A model generated the notes under the pieces. The model had not been told where the DNA came from, made no database searches, and saw only the letters and a program-made list of their open reading frames with translations. Below are positions 34,534 through 46,011 of a DNA stretch of 64,000 nucleotides, in pieces. The position numbers and the translations under genes were made by a program. The stretch spans positions 21,498,063-21,562,062 of the forward strand of contig NC_056049.1 in NCBI RefSeq assembly GCF_004379255.2, written 5' to 3'. This DNA comes from Salvia splendens (lineage: Eukaryota > Streptophyta > Magnoliopsida > Lamiales > Lamiaceae). How positions within the stretch are numbered: the first letter of the stretch is position 1; every line of letters begins with the position of its first letter.

Positions 34534-35514
34534 GGTGTAAGAGCTGTATAGTGAAATTAAATGTGAAGAATTTGATTGTGGAGTTTTACATATTTACCTG
34601 GCGCAGAGCAGAATTTGCGGCTACTTTTTTGTTTGTGGTGACAATAAATGATGTTTGATAGGAAGGAAGATGTTGATGCATCTTCTTCGCCTTTTCTTTT
34701 GGGATAGGGGAGATTAATAATTCCTCCATAAAACCACTTTTTGATAGAATCTAAGAATTCAATTGAAACATTAATATATTCTCTCCGGAATTAGATATAG
34801 TGTCCTCTCATTTTTCTATTTTTCTTCTCAATCTATTCATAGCTACAGCTTTACAATGCTTCAACTACTCTGGTTCTCCTCGTTGCATAAGTTGTGCGAA
34901 TGCTTCTTAACTCTGTTTCGCAATTAGCTTCGTCGTTCTATTTTTCCCTAATCGAGTTTTAATATATAATTAATAAAGTAAGAGAGTTTTAATATATAAT
35001 TAATAATGTCATTTATATTTTATTAGAAAATTATACATAAAAATGCCATTTCTGCTTACATATTTTTACATTTTGTAAAACTTGTTAATTCCAGATGATA
35101 CAATTAATAATGGGTCATGAGGGAATATTATATACGTACTTTCTTCATCCATAAAAAAAACTCATCTTTCGGTTTTTTGTTTGTGCATCAAAATTATTCT
35201 AATACTTAAAATGGATCTAAATTTATTATTCACTTGTTATTTTTCTCCCCTATTTTATGGAGCATATACATTTTCCCTTTAGCTATCCTATTTTACGCAC
35301 TCTCTCTCAATATATCTCGTACTTTATGTTTCGCATTAAAATTTTAGGATCGAGAGAATAAACTAAAATAAAATAATTAAAAATTGTTACCGGAAACTGA
35401 CAGTTTGAAACCGCCACAAAAAAACAGGATATTTTCCTGAACAGAAAGCGTTAAACCCTAAGTCCTCGGCACAAGCCGGAAAAGGAAACCCCTCCTGATT
35501 TTCGTCGGAGAAAA
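34534..35514. other. COX10 3' UTR and intergenic DNA before the PRPP synthetase
   Basis: No gene recognised. AT-rich, with a short duplicated TTTTAATATATAATTAATAA stretch near 34958-35010. The last 100 bases are probably the PRPP synthetase 5' UTR. Confidence 0.5.
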
Positions 35515-38500
35515 ATGGCTTCTATAGCCTTGTGCGGAAGCAGCCTCTGGAAATCGCCTCAGATCACTTCTAAAACCTTCATTGTAAGCTCCGCTCTCTG
35601 CAAATCATGCTTGTTTATGATTATTGTGCTCGATTGTTTTGTTTATGCTCGTTTTTGCAGCAGTGTAACAATTTGTCGGAGTCACTCAAGTGCAAGGACA
35701 ATGGGAGACCGGTGGTCCCCGGCCGCGATTCTAACGGTCGGCAGTCGGCCGCGCTTCCTAGCTTCTTGACCACTTCCAATCAGTTCGTTGACAGCATCCT
35801 GGTTCCTAAAGGCGATACTCGTCTCCGCCTTTTCTCAGGCACTGCTAATCCTTCACTGTCGCAGGTCTCTGCTTGTTTACCCTTTTCTTCGATTGTGCTA
35901 TCTGTTTTGTTAACTCGGTCGAAATTATTCTTTCATGTGAAGGCATCGTCGGGCATGAATTAGCCACAATTTGGCGATAGACTGTACGATTTCTGCAATT
36001 TGTAGTGATGGTTGTTTTCGCGATTTCTGAAGCTATTTGATTGTAATTAAAGTATGTAGTTTATGTGAATCGTTCGAAGCCTAGTTTGCGCTAGGGTTAT
36101 AGAAAAATGTAGGAGAAACTGAACTCAGATCAAGGTTTTTTTTATCGATTAGGTATCATTTCTGAATTTTAATTCAGCGTCTTGCATATTTGTAAATTGT
36201 TGGTTATACTTTGATGCTATCGGATCTTGTTTCTTGGAGAAATTGCTACAATACATGATGTGTTTTCCCATGGCAATATTAGTTGTGCCAATTAGTTTGA
36301 ATTACTGCATCTTTCCAAAGGTGCATTTGCTGTGAGGAAATTCTGTGATATTGTAGTTTGTATTATCTTCACAATCATTTCACCTTAAATTTCTGGAGAA
36401 GTTTGATTCGATAATCTCTTATCTAAATCGTTGCGATGATACATTTAATGTCTATATCTCCTAGAGCTTCGTTGTTCGGACCTATATTTCTTATAGGATG
36501 CGTATTTACTGAAAATCTTGATACAGGAAATTGCTTGTTACATGGGTCTGGAGCTTGGCAAGATTAAGATCAAGCGATTTGCTGATGGGGAAATATATGT
36601 TCAGTTACAAGAGAGTGTCCGAGGATGTGATGTTTATCTTGTGCAACCTACATGCCCGCCGGCAAATGAAAATCTGATGGAGCTCTTGATAATGATTGAT
36701 GCATGCCGTCGAGCATCGGCCAAGAATATCACTGCTGTTATCCCCTATTTTGGATATGCACGGGCTGATCGAAAGGTAAGGTTCTCATGTACTATTTCTT
36801 ATTTTGGGGCTTTTCACTTTAGAGATTGTACAGAGTTGGTGGCTGGTCACCTTTGTCACATTTCACATGCAATATTTTTGGCCTTAAGTATCTGATATGG
36901 AATCTTAACATGAGAATAAAAACTTATGTTGTCGACTGGTCGCATGCTCTGTGGAAACTTTGGCAGCAATCCAGCTTTTTATCGGTGATGACATTGATTT
37001 TGTGTTATTGAATTTCAAATATACACTTCATCATTGAGTACAACTCCTTTTTGGTCCAAAACATATACTCAAATTACGAATTTTGTCTGTTACATTCATT
37101 TTCTGGTTTTCGGGTCCATAACATACAAAAATCGCTCTCGGTTAGGTCCTTTTTGGACGGCTCCGTTAAAATACGTCAAGTCAACCGTTACTTAGCAAAA
37201 GTTTGACTAAATTAAACAAAAAATACCAAACCCATTTCCCATTTCCTCCCCCTCACCTACGCTTCCCCCTTCGCCCGCTTCTCCCCCGCCGACACCGTCT
37301 CCCTCACCGTCACCGAATCCGACCACGACTTCTCCCAACTCACCGCCAACCACCCCCACAACGCCGACGACTTCTACGCCTGCGTCCCCCCACCTCCCGC
37401 CGCCGTTGAATTCCTCCGACGACGTCATTTTCTCCGTTCTATCTCTTCAAATATCACTTTTCCCCGATCAAGGCATTTGCCTAGGCTTCACCAACCACCA
37501 CGCCATCGCCGACGCCAGCTCCGTCGTCCAATTCATCAAAGCATGGGCCGCCGTCAACAAAATCTCCGCCCAATTCGAGAACAGCTTGCTGCTTCCGTCA
37601 TTCGACAGATCCGCCGTGGCCGATCCCGGCGGCCTCGATTCCCACTACTGGAACTTGATGAACCAATCACGCGCAGTCGAGTCGCCGCGGTCAATTTCCC
37701 CCTAAATAAACACCGCGCAACTTTCATCCTCACCTCCGACGACATCCTCCGCCTGAAAAGCCACGTGCAGGGCCGTCGCCCGGATCTCCGGCCGACGACG
37801 TTCGCCGCCTCCTGCGCCTTCTTGTGGAGCTGCCTCGCGGCGGCGGAGGCGGCGCCGCCCCTGGTAGACGAGGCGGAGTACTTCTGCTTCGCGGCGGACT
37901 GCCGGGGGAGGCTGCGGCCGGCGCTTCCCTCGGAGTACTTCGGGGAACTGCCTGGCGTTCGTGAAGGCGGAGGCGAGGAGCGGGTATCTGAGGAGGGAGG
38001 GAGGGGTGGCGGCGGCGTCGGAGAGCATAGCGCGGGCGATAGAGAGGTAATTGGTATTTTTGAAGAAAATAATTAGCAAATTATTTAGTCACTAATAATC
38101 TAGTTTTTTGCTTAATTTAGTCAAACTTTTGCTAAGTATCGGTTGACTTGCGTATTTTAACGGAGCCGTCCAAAAAGGACCTAACCGAGAGCGATTTTTG
38201 TATGTTATGTACCCGAAAACCTGAAAATGAATGTAACGGACAAAATTCGTAATTTGACCATATGTTTTGGACCAAAAAGGAGTTGTACTCTTCATCATTA
38301 AATAACTTGAAAACTCGTGTATATGCTTGATTCTGGTGGTCTATTTTATACCCTTTAATTGTTACAAGATGTTTACGTCATGCCTATTCTACATTGATCT
38401 TGCATCTTTGTCTTCACATTAATAAAGGTAGAAAGAATGTAAATAAATCAGTTGATGAACTCAAATTAATGACAGTGATACTATTATGTGTTCCACAATG

Positions 38501-40625
38501 CCAGGCTATCAATTTGTTTGTATGTTTGTGAATGGTTATACTTTTCGTTTAAAATGGTTAATGTGGTACCCTTTGGTTTTATTTTGCTCCACCCATTTTG
38601 TTTGTTGTGAAGTGTATTTCCTTTTCAGACTCAAGGGCGTGAATCGATTGCAGCCAAACTTGTGGCAAATTTGATTACCGAAGCAGGCGCAGATCGGGTT
38701 TTAGCATGTGACCTCCATTCTGGACAGTCCATTGGATATTTTGACATTCCAGTAGATCATGTGTATGGCCAGGTAAGTAAAAAACTGCATATAAAATTGG
38801 CGTTTGCTACATATGATATAACTTGTGCCCTAAGCTTACTATTGGCCTGTAAATTTCCATAGGCTATTAGTTGAACTTTATGAAAGAAATATTTCAAAGA
38901 CTACCCATAATTTATCATAGTTTGAGAGTTTATCTCCAATTATTATCACAATTAATTCTATATATGGTGCACTTCTTAAGAACTTTTACATGTTACTGTC
39001 CTAGTTGCATGCTTTGGGTTACTCCTCCCAGTGTAATATAATCAATCCCTATTATTTGCAGCCAGTCATACTTGATTATCTTGCCAGCAAGATGATATGT
39101 GCTGATGATTTGGTTGTGGTCTCACCTGATGTTGGTGGGGTTGCTAGAGCTAGAGCTTTTGCCAAAAAGTTATCTGATGCTCCTTTGGCCATTGTGGATA
39201 AAAGGCGTCAGGGGCATAATGTTGCTGAGGTGAAGTTCTTTTACCCTATGTATGCTTGTTAGTGCATCTTATCTAGTTAAGAAATGCCTCTTCAGTCTTC
39301 AGTATTACTAGGGTTGTCACAATCTAACAGTTGTTTGCTCATTTCCTTTGAAAGAAGCTTGAACCCTAATATTGACTTGTTCAAATATTCAGGTGATGAA
39401 TTTGATTGGTGATGTTAAGGGAAAAGTGGCAGTGATGGTGGATGACATGATTGATACTGCTGGTTAGTTGTTACAAATATTTCAAAAACTGGTCCTTATT
39501 CCTTATTTGATTGGAATTGATCAAGCAAATTAAGATATTTTTCTTAGAGTATGAAGCTTCTAAACCTGTAAAAAATTATTTAAAGGAATATTTACTGACA
39601 ATCTGAAATATGAAAATCCCTTTGGGAAGTGTGATGAAGTTACTAAAAACTTGGTAAGTTTATCAGGCAAAGTCTCTTTCCGACAGTAATGATGTATGCC
39701 TGTATCGTTGTTTTATTTGGCATTTTCGGTCCCTTCTCAATATCAAGCTAAGATGATATAGTCATCTGTACTCTGTAGCTGGAATGGTTCACTGTTGCAC
39801 TTTTTTTTTGTTATCTTTTATTGCTCAAATCATTGGTGTCTGCATTTTGTATTCCTTTGGATGAATGCAGTCTTTCATTATTATGATATGTTGAAAAAAA
39901 TCTCATTCAAAATGCCATGCAGGAACTATTGCAAAAGGAGCTGCTCTTTTACATCAAGAAGGAGCTAGGGAGGTTTATGCTTGCAGCACTCACGCTGTTT
40001 TCAGGTACTAGGTCCATATTTTAGACAGTTTTACTAGTTCATAGATTTTCCTGGAGCTAACACTTATTGAATACTTGTCTGCAACTTAAATCACGGTGCA
40101 GATTTTTATAAGAAAAATAGATTTCAACTTCGAATAAGATCTTCATTTCCAATGTTTGAACTTATAACTAACCTTCAATATTTGCACATTGACGTGAATG
40201 ATGTTCTATACTGTTCAAAATATTGCTGATACAGCTTAGTAAATCATTGTTAATATCGTCGTGGATCAAAGATCTATGAAAAGCCATGTCTTCGATTTAC
40301 TAAAGCGTTGGCCTACTTGTGCAGTCCTCCTGCTATAGAAAGGTTGTCAAGTGGTCTCTTTCAAGAGGTTATCATTACGAACACCATTCCAGTTTCAGAG
40401 CAAAACTATTTTCCCCAGCTTACAGTCTTATCCATGGCTAACCTTTTGGGTGAAACAATATGGCGCGTGCATGATGATTGTGCCGTAAGTAGTCTTCTCT
40501 GTCAAGTGTTTTCTCTTTTGCATTATTTTGAGATTGAAGATGGCACTGTACAAGTATATAACTCTTCCTCTTGCTCAAACTTTCAGGGTGGTTTTGAACC
40601 ATACGCGAGCTTGGAGATCGACTGA
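35515..40625 (+). CDS. PRS: Ribose-phosphate pyrophosphokinase (PRPP synthetase), plastid type
   Basis: Makes PRPP from ribose 5-phosphate and ATP for nucleotide, His and Trp synthesis. Nine exons (35515-35583, 35661-35864, 36527-36775, 38629-38772, 39062-39229, 39393-39462, 39923-40004, 40325-40484, 40587-40625) give 394 residues. The N-terminal 80 residues look like a transit peptide. Class I motifs are [43 protein letters not shown], the flexible loop [12 protein letters not shown] and the PRPP-binding [13 protein letters not shown]. The ending [20 protein letters not shown] matches plant PRS1/PRS2. Intron 3 (36776-38628) is enlarged by a 1.25-kb Mutator-like insertion. Exons are undamaged. 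Confidence 0.95.
37036..38290 (+). mobile_element. Pack-MULE in PRPP synthetase intron 3
   Basis: 1255 bp bounded by long terminal inverted repeats of about 180 bp (37036-37217 and 38110-38290), starting GAGTACAACTCCTTTTTGGT. They are flanked by a perfect 9-bp target duplication TTCATCATT (37027-37035 and 38291-38299). Long TIRs plus a 9-bp duplication are the Mutator hallmark. There is no transposase. Between the TIRs lies a GC-rich host gene fragment (BAHD acyltransferase). Confidence 0.95.
37240..38059 (+). pseudogene. Captured BAHD acyltransferase fragment
   Basis: About 270 codons resembling plant anthocyanin/phenolic malonyltransferases, in + orientation like the host gene. Recognisable pieces in order: [52 protein letters not shown] with the catalytic HXXXD (HAIAD), [49 protein letters not shown] and [10 protein letters not shown]. 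At least three frame changes interrupt it. The C-terminal half with the DFGWG motif was not captured. It is very GC-rich against the AT-rich intron. It cannot be a working enzyme; the donor gene is elsewhere. Confidence 0.88.
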
Positions 40626-41233
40626 TATCCTAGTGTTCGTGAGACTCAGACTTGCCATTGCAGTTTTGCTACAGTTGCAAAGGATTTACATTTGCTGAAA
40701 ATTCCAACATCATTACAACAAGTATAGTGTAGTCCCGTTGTACAAATCTATTGAGACACCTGATGTTACCATGTTATAATGTGTTTGTATGTCACTTGAA
40801 TTTGTGGCATTTCTATATTAGTGAATTTCACTCTCGTAGTCTCATATGATATTGATAACAAGCCAACTTTGGTTGGCATTGATGCGGATTTTTTCCCCTA
40901 AGTTTGAATTTTCTTGAAATCCCGGTATGAAATGGTGAAGCAATTTTACCATTATTGCCTGCCTACACTCATATATGATTTAAAAATAGGAATGATGAAA
41001 TCGGATTTTTTTAGTTGTAATAAAATTTGATATGCTGATGTTATACATGGTTGTAGAAGTAACTACGTGGATTACTTTTTTGATTATCACTATATACACG
41101 TGATTAATAAAAGTAAGTAGATTTTAGGAAATGAATTGTGGAGTATTCTTGCCGTTTTATTAATTTGGATATAAAATCTCGAAGCCTCTAAACAGTGTAA
41201 AAATGAGAGCTTAAGGTAGTAAAAATCCAGTAA
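40626..41233. other. PRPP synthetase 3' UTR and spacer
   Basis: No further gene recognised between the PRPP synthetase stop and the next start codon. Confidence 0.5.
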
Positions 41234-42649
41234 ATGGCAACAAATCGGAGCCCCGAGATCCGGAAAGACGCCATCCACAACCGCTGGGTGATATTCTCTC
41301 CGGCGAGAGCGCGCCGCCCCTCCGATTTCAAATCCAAGACCGACGCCTCTTCAAGCGCCAATACCCACACCGAGTGCCCTTTCTGCGCCGGTCACGAGCA
41401 TGAGTGCGCCCCGGAGATTTTCCGTTTCCCGCCGGAATCTACCCTCGACTGGAAGGTTCGGGTGATCCAGAACCTATACCCGGCTCTCAGCCGCGATTTG
41501 GAACCCCTTAATGCTGAACGCGGCGGCGGTGGTCAGGTTACTCTGCGCGGATCTGGTTTTCACGACGTGGTGATCGAGTCGCCGGCGCACCCGGTTCACC
41601 TCGCCGATCTCTCCCCGGCTCAGATTGCTGATGTTTTGCTCGCTTATAAGAAACGGATCGATCAGCTTCGCGCCTTTGATTCCATTAAATATGTCCAGGT
41701 TCCTTCCCCTCTCGCCCTAATTTATCACTCAACTGCTAATATACATGCTAAATTAGGTTTTTGAGAGTGAGGATTGTAGAAGTTTTACTATGACAGAACT
41801 ATAATTGTTTGATACTCATTGAGTTATGTTAATCAATCCATAATATTATCACTTGCATATCAATGTAGATGCTGAAACTTATATGAGTTGGTAGAATGTA
41901 TAATTAATCCTCTGTAGTTAGGTTTTACAAGCTCTATTTGAGATTGGGATTAATTAAATGTGAATCCATAATCTGTTGCATCGCTGCGTTTAGGTTTTCA
42001 AGAATCACGGTGCGACAGCGGGGGCATCAATGAGCCACTCTCACAGTCAGATCTTAGCACTCCCTGTCATTCCACCCACTGCTTCTGCAAGGATTCAAAG
42101 TATGAAGGAACATTTCGAGCAAACGGGAGAATGCGCCATTTGCCAAGTTAAACAAGAAGATTTGTCGATTCATGAGTCCAACCATTTCAGATCCATCGTG
42201 CCTTTTGCTGCAACGTTTCCTTTCGAGATATGGATCATTCCTCGTCATCACTCTTCTCATTTCCATGATATCGATTCTGATATGGTAATGCATTCTCTCT
42301 CACCCTCGCTCCCTAACTGCATTGCTTGTTGCCATTAAAGCTTTGTTTCAGTTACTTGTTTGTTGAGACAATGGCTGATGTACGACAGGCAAGTGATCTT
42401 GGTGGTGTGCTGAAGCTTATGTTGGGGAAGATGAGTTTGCAGTTGAAAAACCCGCCGTATAATATGGTGATTCATAGTGCTCCTCTTCGAGCAGAGTCGA
42501 CACAGCTACCTTTCTCTCACTGGTTTATACAGATAGTTCCTCAGCTAACGGTGGTGGGAGGATTCGAGCTTGGAACTGGATGCTATATCAACCCTGTTCT
42601 GCCGGAGGATGCTGCAAAAGTGTTGAGGGAAGTAAGTATTCAAGATTAG
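41234..42649 (+). CDS. ADP-glucose phosphorylase (GalT/HIT superfamily)
   Basis: Three exons, 41234-41698, 41994-42284 and 42389-42649, give 338 residues. It closely resembles Arabidopsis At5g18200, first named galactose-1-phosphate uridylyltransferase-like and later shown to act as an ADP-glucose:phosphate adenylyltransferase. Motifs are KDAIHNRWVIFSPARARRP, the zinc-type CPFC with nearby HEHEC, VIQNLYPALSRDLEP, GFHDVVIESP, and the catalytic HIT-like SHSHSQ preceded by VFKNHGATAGASM. The second half has CAICQVKQ, PFEIWIIPRHHSSHF, SHWFIQIVPQL and GFELGTGCYINPV. The fold is an internal repeat of two HIT-like halves. Start ATG is the first in frame. No lesion. Confidence 0.92.
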
Positions 42650-43098
42650 AGGCTTGTGTATGAATTCCATTCTTGATCTGGATCATTTGATTTGGTTAGA
42701 TCATGTATACCTTAGAATCTTAATACAGAGGGTTTTAAATTTTAATGAAGGAAGATGATTTGACATCATTGCTCGAGTTAAAAATAAGATTTGCATGGAT
42801 TTGAAAATATACTTTTCTTATGCTCATTATGGTTTTATATGTTCGAGGAAATTCATGTAGGCAACTTTACTATTGACAATATATTCAGAGCATCAAATAG
42901 CGGTAAAACTGCAACAGTTAAGTTTGGCTACATTCTTGTATATATTCCAAAAGAAAAATCATCAAAGCACAAAAATAATAATTTAGCATATATACTTTTT
43001 CACACAAATCAAGAGATGAAAAGGAGATTCTTTGAGTGATGTGACAATATAATGAAATGCTTTGTTGATACGATACATTACTCTTGGGATGTCCGGTA
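42650..43098. other. 3' UTR and AT-rich spacer
   Basis: No gene recognised; ends at the Stowaway MITE at 43099. Confidence 0.5.
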
Positions 43099-43321
43099 CT
43101 CCCTTCGTCCCTAAATAATATGCATTTTGAGTTCGATATGAGTTTAGATGCAAAATGAGTAAAGTAAGAGAGAGTTAGAGAGAAAACATAATAAAATTAT
43201 TTTTAGTAGAGAATGAGTCTCACCTCATTCAAAAGAAAAGTGTTTTTAAAATTAGAAAGTACATATTATTGTGGGATGGACTAAAAAGAAAAGAATGCAT
43301 ATTCTTGTGGGACGGAGGGAG
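43099..43321. mobile_element. Stowaway-type MITE
   Basis: 223 bp. Left CTCCCTTCGTCCCTAAATAA and right GTGGGACGGAGGGAG form inverted ends, with TA flanking each side. Confidence 0.9.
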
Positions 43322-43323
43322 TA

Positions 43324-44596
43324 GTATGTAAGTAATTCTATCAGTGGATTTCTTTTTGTTTGTTTGTTTTTTTAAATCAAAGTTTTACACAAACGTATTG
43401 TATAAATAATTGTCAGTCAAAGTTAATTCTAAAGAGAATGAAGTTAGTATAAAAAGCAATGTTTTGAAAACCGGACCGACTAGCGAACCGGTGAAGTTAC
43501 TGGTTCAATTTTCAACTGGTCGTACTGTAGCAAATATAATTAAATATATATTATATAAATACATCAAATTTATTATATAATAAAATGTAGTTTTGATCAA
43601 ATTCATATATATAAATATATAATTTAGTGAATAATAAAATATTATTAAACTTAATTGTGGATAAGTATAATTAAATTTTAGTGAAATATAAATATAGATA
43701 TGCACCTAATATATTAAAACTTATATTTAATTAAATATATATTTATATATATGACAATATTCAAATTTAGTGTAATAAATTACTATTAAAGTTTATTAAA
43801 TAACAAATATATAATTAACATATTTTATTTACAATTAATCATAATTAATTAATCAATTTATAAAAATAATAATTAATTATAGAATGAATGAAATTTATTC
43901 GTTGATTATAAGAATAACTAAAGTTAATGTTATATCACAACAAACGTAGTGGTTGAGTGGTAATGGAGTTGGACTTATACACAAGAGGTCTGTGATTCGA
44001 GATGGAGGGGAGAGAGATGGCCGATCACTAGAGCCACGAGCATCCACTCACAACATCGAGGGATGTCACTACTCAAAATTATTACACGAAGAATGTGCAA
44101 TGATTGCGAGAGAGATACGAAGGTGTTCGTTTAAGGGAGTTCCTACACATGCACCGCGCTGTGCTTCTTCCTTGCCTCAAAGCTTCAAAAGGGAAGACCA
44201 CCATCACTCTCTCTCCCTATCCTTTCACCTCCCATTAGAATATGTCAATTTTAACTTCAAATGTGAGGTGTGCAACACATATTTGCTACCCCAACCCAAC
44301 TATTGGATATATATATATATATATATATATATCATTGTCAACTCTGCAGATTTATTGTTCACGTCAAGTACATTTTCAACAAGCAGCCTTGCATCACTGA
44401 GTATGATTTATTTCAACATGAAGTTGGGCCAAAAATATATGATTAGTGCCGCTATCCATCCACACCCCCTAACCTTCCAATTTCTCACCATAAAAAGAAG
44501 GATGTGTTCATGCAACTTCTTCATTTGTCGCAGCAACATATACAGAGAGATGATCGAAAATAGGGACATCCAGGCCGTTGATGGAGACAAATTTAT
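43324..44596. other. AT-rich spacer with a possible SINE head
   Basis: 43930-44020 contains TAGTGGTTGAGTGGTAATGG and GGTCTGTGATTCGAG, resembling A and B boxes of a tRNA-derived SINE. No target duplication was found. A (TA)n microsatellite lies at about 44308-44333. A 233-residue open frame (43953-44654) crosses both and the next MITE and has no recognisable domain. Confidence 0.4.
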
Positions 44597-44598
44597 TA

Positions 44599-44800
44599 CT
44601 CCCTCCGTCCCACTACTCAAGATGGCCACATTCTTGAGTGGCACAAAATTTTAAAAAGTGTTGTTAGGTGGAATAAAGTAAAGAAAATATTTTAATGAGG
44701 AGAGAGAAGATATGAGCTATTTTTCAAAATTGGAAAGTGACCAATTTGATTGGGATAAACAAAAAAAGAAATATGACCATCTTGAATGGGACGGAGGGAA
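44599..44800. mobile_element. Stowaway-type MITE
   Basis: 202 bp. CTCCCTCCGTCCCACTACTC on the left and GGGACGGAGGGAA on the right, TA on both sides. The inner AAGATGG/CCATCTT also pairs. Confidence 0.92.
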
Positions 44801-44973
44801 TATCTATTAGTATTTCATATTCTTTTATTGCTATGTGTGTTATTTTTAATTCAATGCTACTTATTCTGTCAATCAATAAATTTCACATTGTTATTATTAC
44901 TTTTGCTAATGAATCTCACATTCCATTATCTTTATCTCATTCACATTTTTTACATTCACTACAACTCATATAA

Positions 44974-45285
44974 AAGCATCTCCGAGAGAGAGGGGGTAAA
45001 TGGAGATGTAAAGAGAAATAACTACCATATTTACCTCTTCTTTATATAATTTCATGCTCTAAGGGAAAGGGTATTTGAGGAGGTATTATACCTTCTCTCA
45101 TTTTGAGAATGTATTTTTATCTCTTCTTTATAGAAAATGTATAAAGTTAGTTATTTTGTTTGCTTTTTTAATTTACCTTCTTTTCTTGGAATCCATTACT
45201 TTTTAAGAAGGTATAATAACCTTTTTGAGAAGGTAAATGAAAAATATAACTTTTCTCAATATACCTATCACACTTGGAGATGCTC
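44974..45285. mobile_element. Tourist-like MITE, 312 bp
   Basis: Left AAGCATCTCC and right GGAGATGCTC are inverted ends, flanked by TAA on both sides (44971-44973, 45286-45288). The body contains complementary runs (AAAGAGAAATAA, TTTTTATCTCTTCTTT and GAAGGTAAA-type stretches) that could form a long hairpin. Confidence 0.8.
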
Positions 45286-45286
45286 T

Positions 45287-45514
45287 AATAGTAGTAATAT
45301 TTACTAAGAGAAAAATGCAAAAGAAACCTTAAAATAAAAGGTTCATATGCCATTACCTAGAAAGGTGTATAAATTTAAACTACAAAACTAAAAAGCGCAT
45401 CTCCAATAGTAGTAATATTTAATAAGAGAAAAATGCAAAAGAAACCTTAAAATAAAAAGTTCATATGCCACTACCTAGAAAGGTGTATAAATTCAAACTA
45501 CAAAACTAAAAAGC
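45287..45514. repeat. 118-bp tandem duplication beside the MITE
   Basis: Two near-identical copies starting AATAGTAGTAATATTTA at 45287 and 45405 and ending CAAAACTAAAAAGC. They differ at a handful of bases. GCATCTCC, matching a Tourist-type terminus, sits at the junction. Confidence 0.9.
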
Positions 45515-46011
45515 ATACAAATTTAATCCATATTCTGAAATCTCTCGTAACTAACCTACATCCCTTTTTTTTCAATTTGTTCTGTCAAATTACAAGAATT
45601 CCCATTTTTCCAATTTGTTCTAGAAATTCATTTTACAGTGATTAAATGACAAGACTCTTAGAGAGTGAGAAGATTGATTTTGGGGTTGAAACAAGGGGTA
45701 GAATATATAACATTTTAATTAATGCATTTAATATGAAATTAATTTGATGGGAAGCAAGTATACGTGCTCATTTTTATAAAGAAAACAAATCAGACAATTT
45801 AAAAAATTCTGTATTTTTATTCAAAAATATTTTTGGAGAAAATTCAGATTACCCAAACTTTATAGCTACAGTGTTCTCGAAATCAAAAACCCTAAGTTTA
45901 AGCACTCTCCCCTCTTCTCTCTGTGCATCATCTTCCTCGCTGGCTGCCCTCGCAGAAAATCATATACATCTACGGGTGCATACAGGTCTCTGGTAGCTCT
46001 CACCCATCATC

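Noticed and set aside
43953..44654. 233-residue open frame
   Set aside because: It spans a SINE-like head, a (TA)n run and a Stowaway MITE; no domain or codon pattern.
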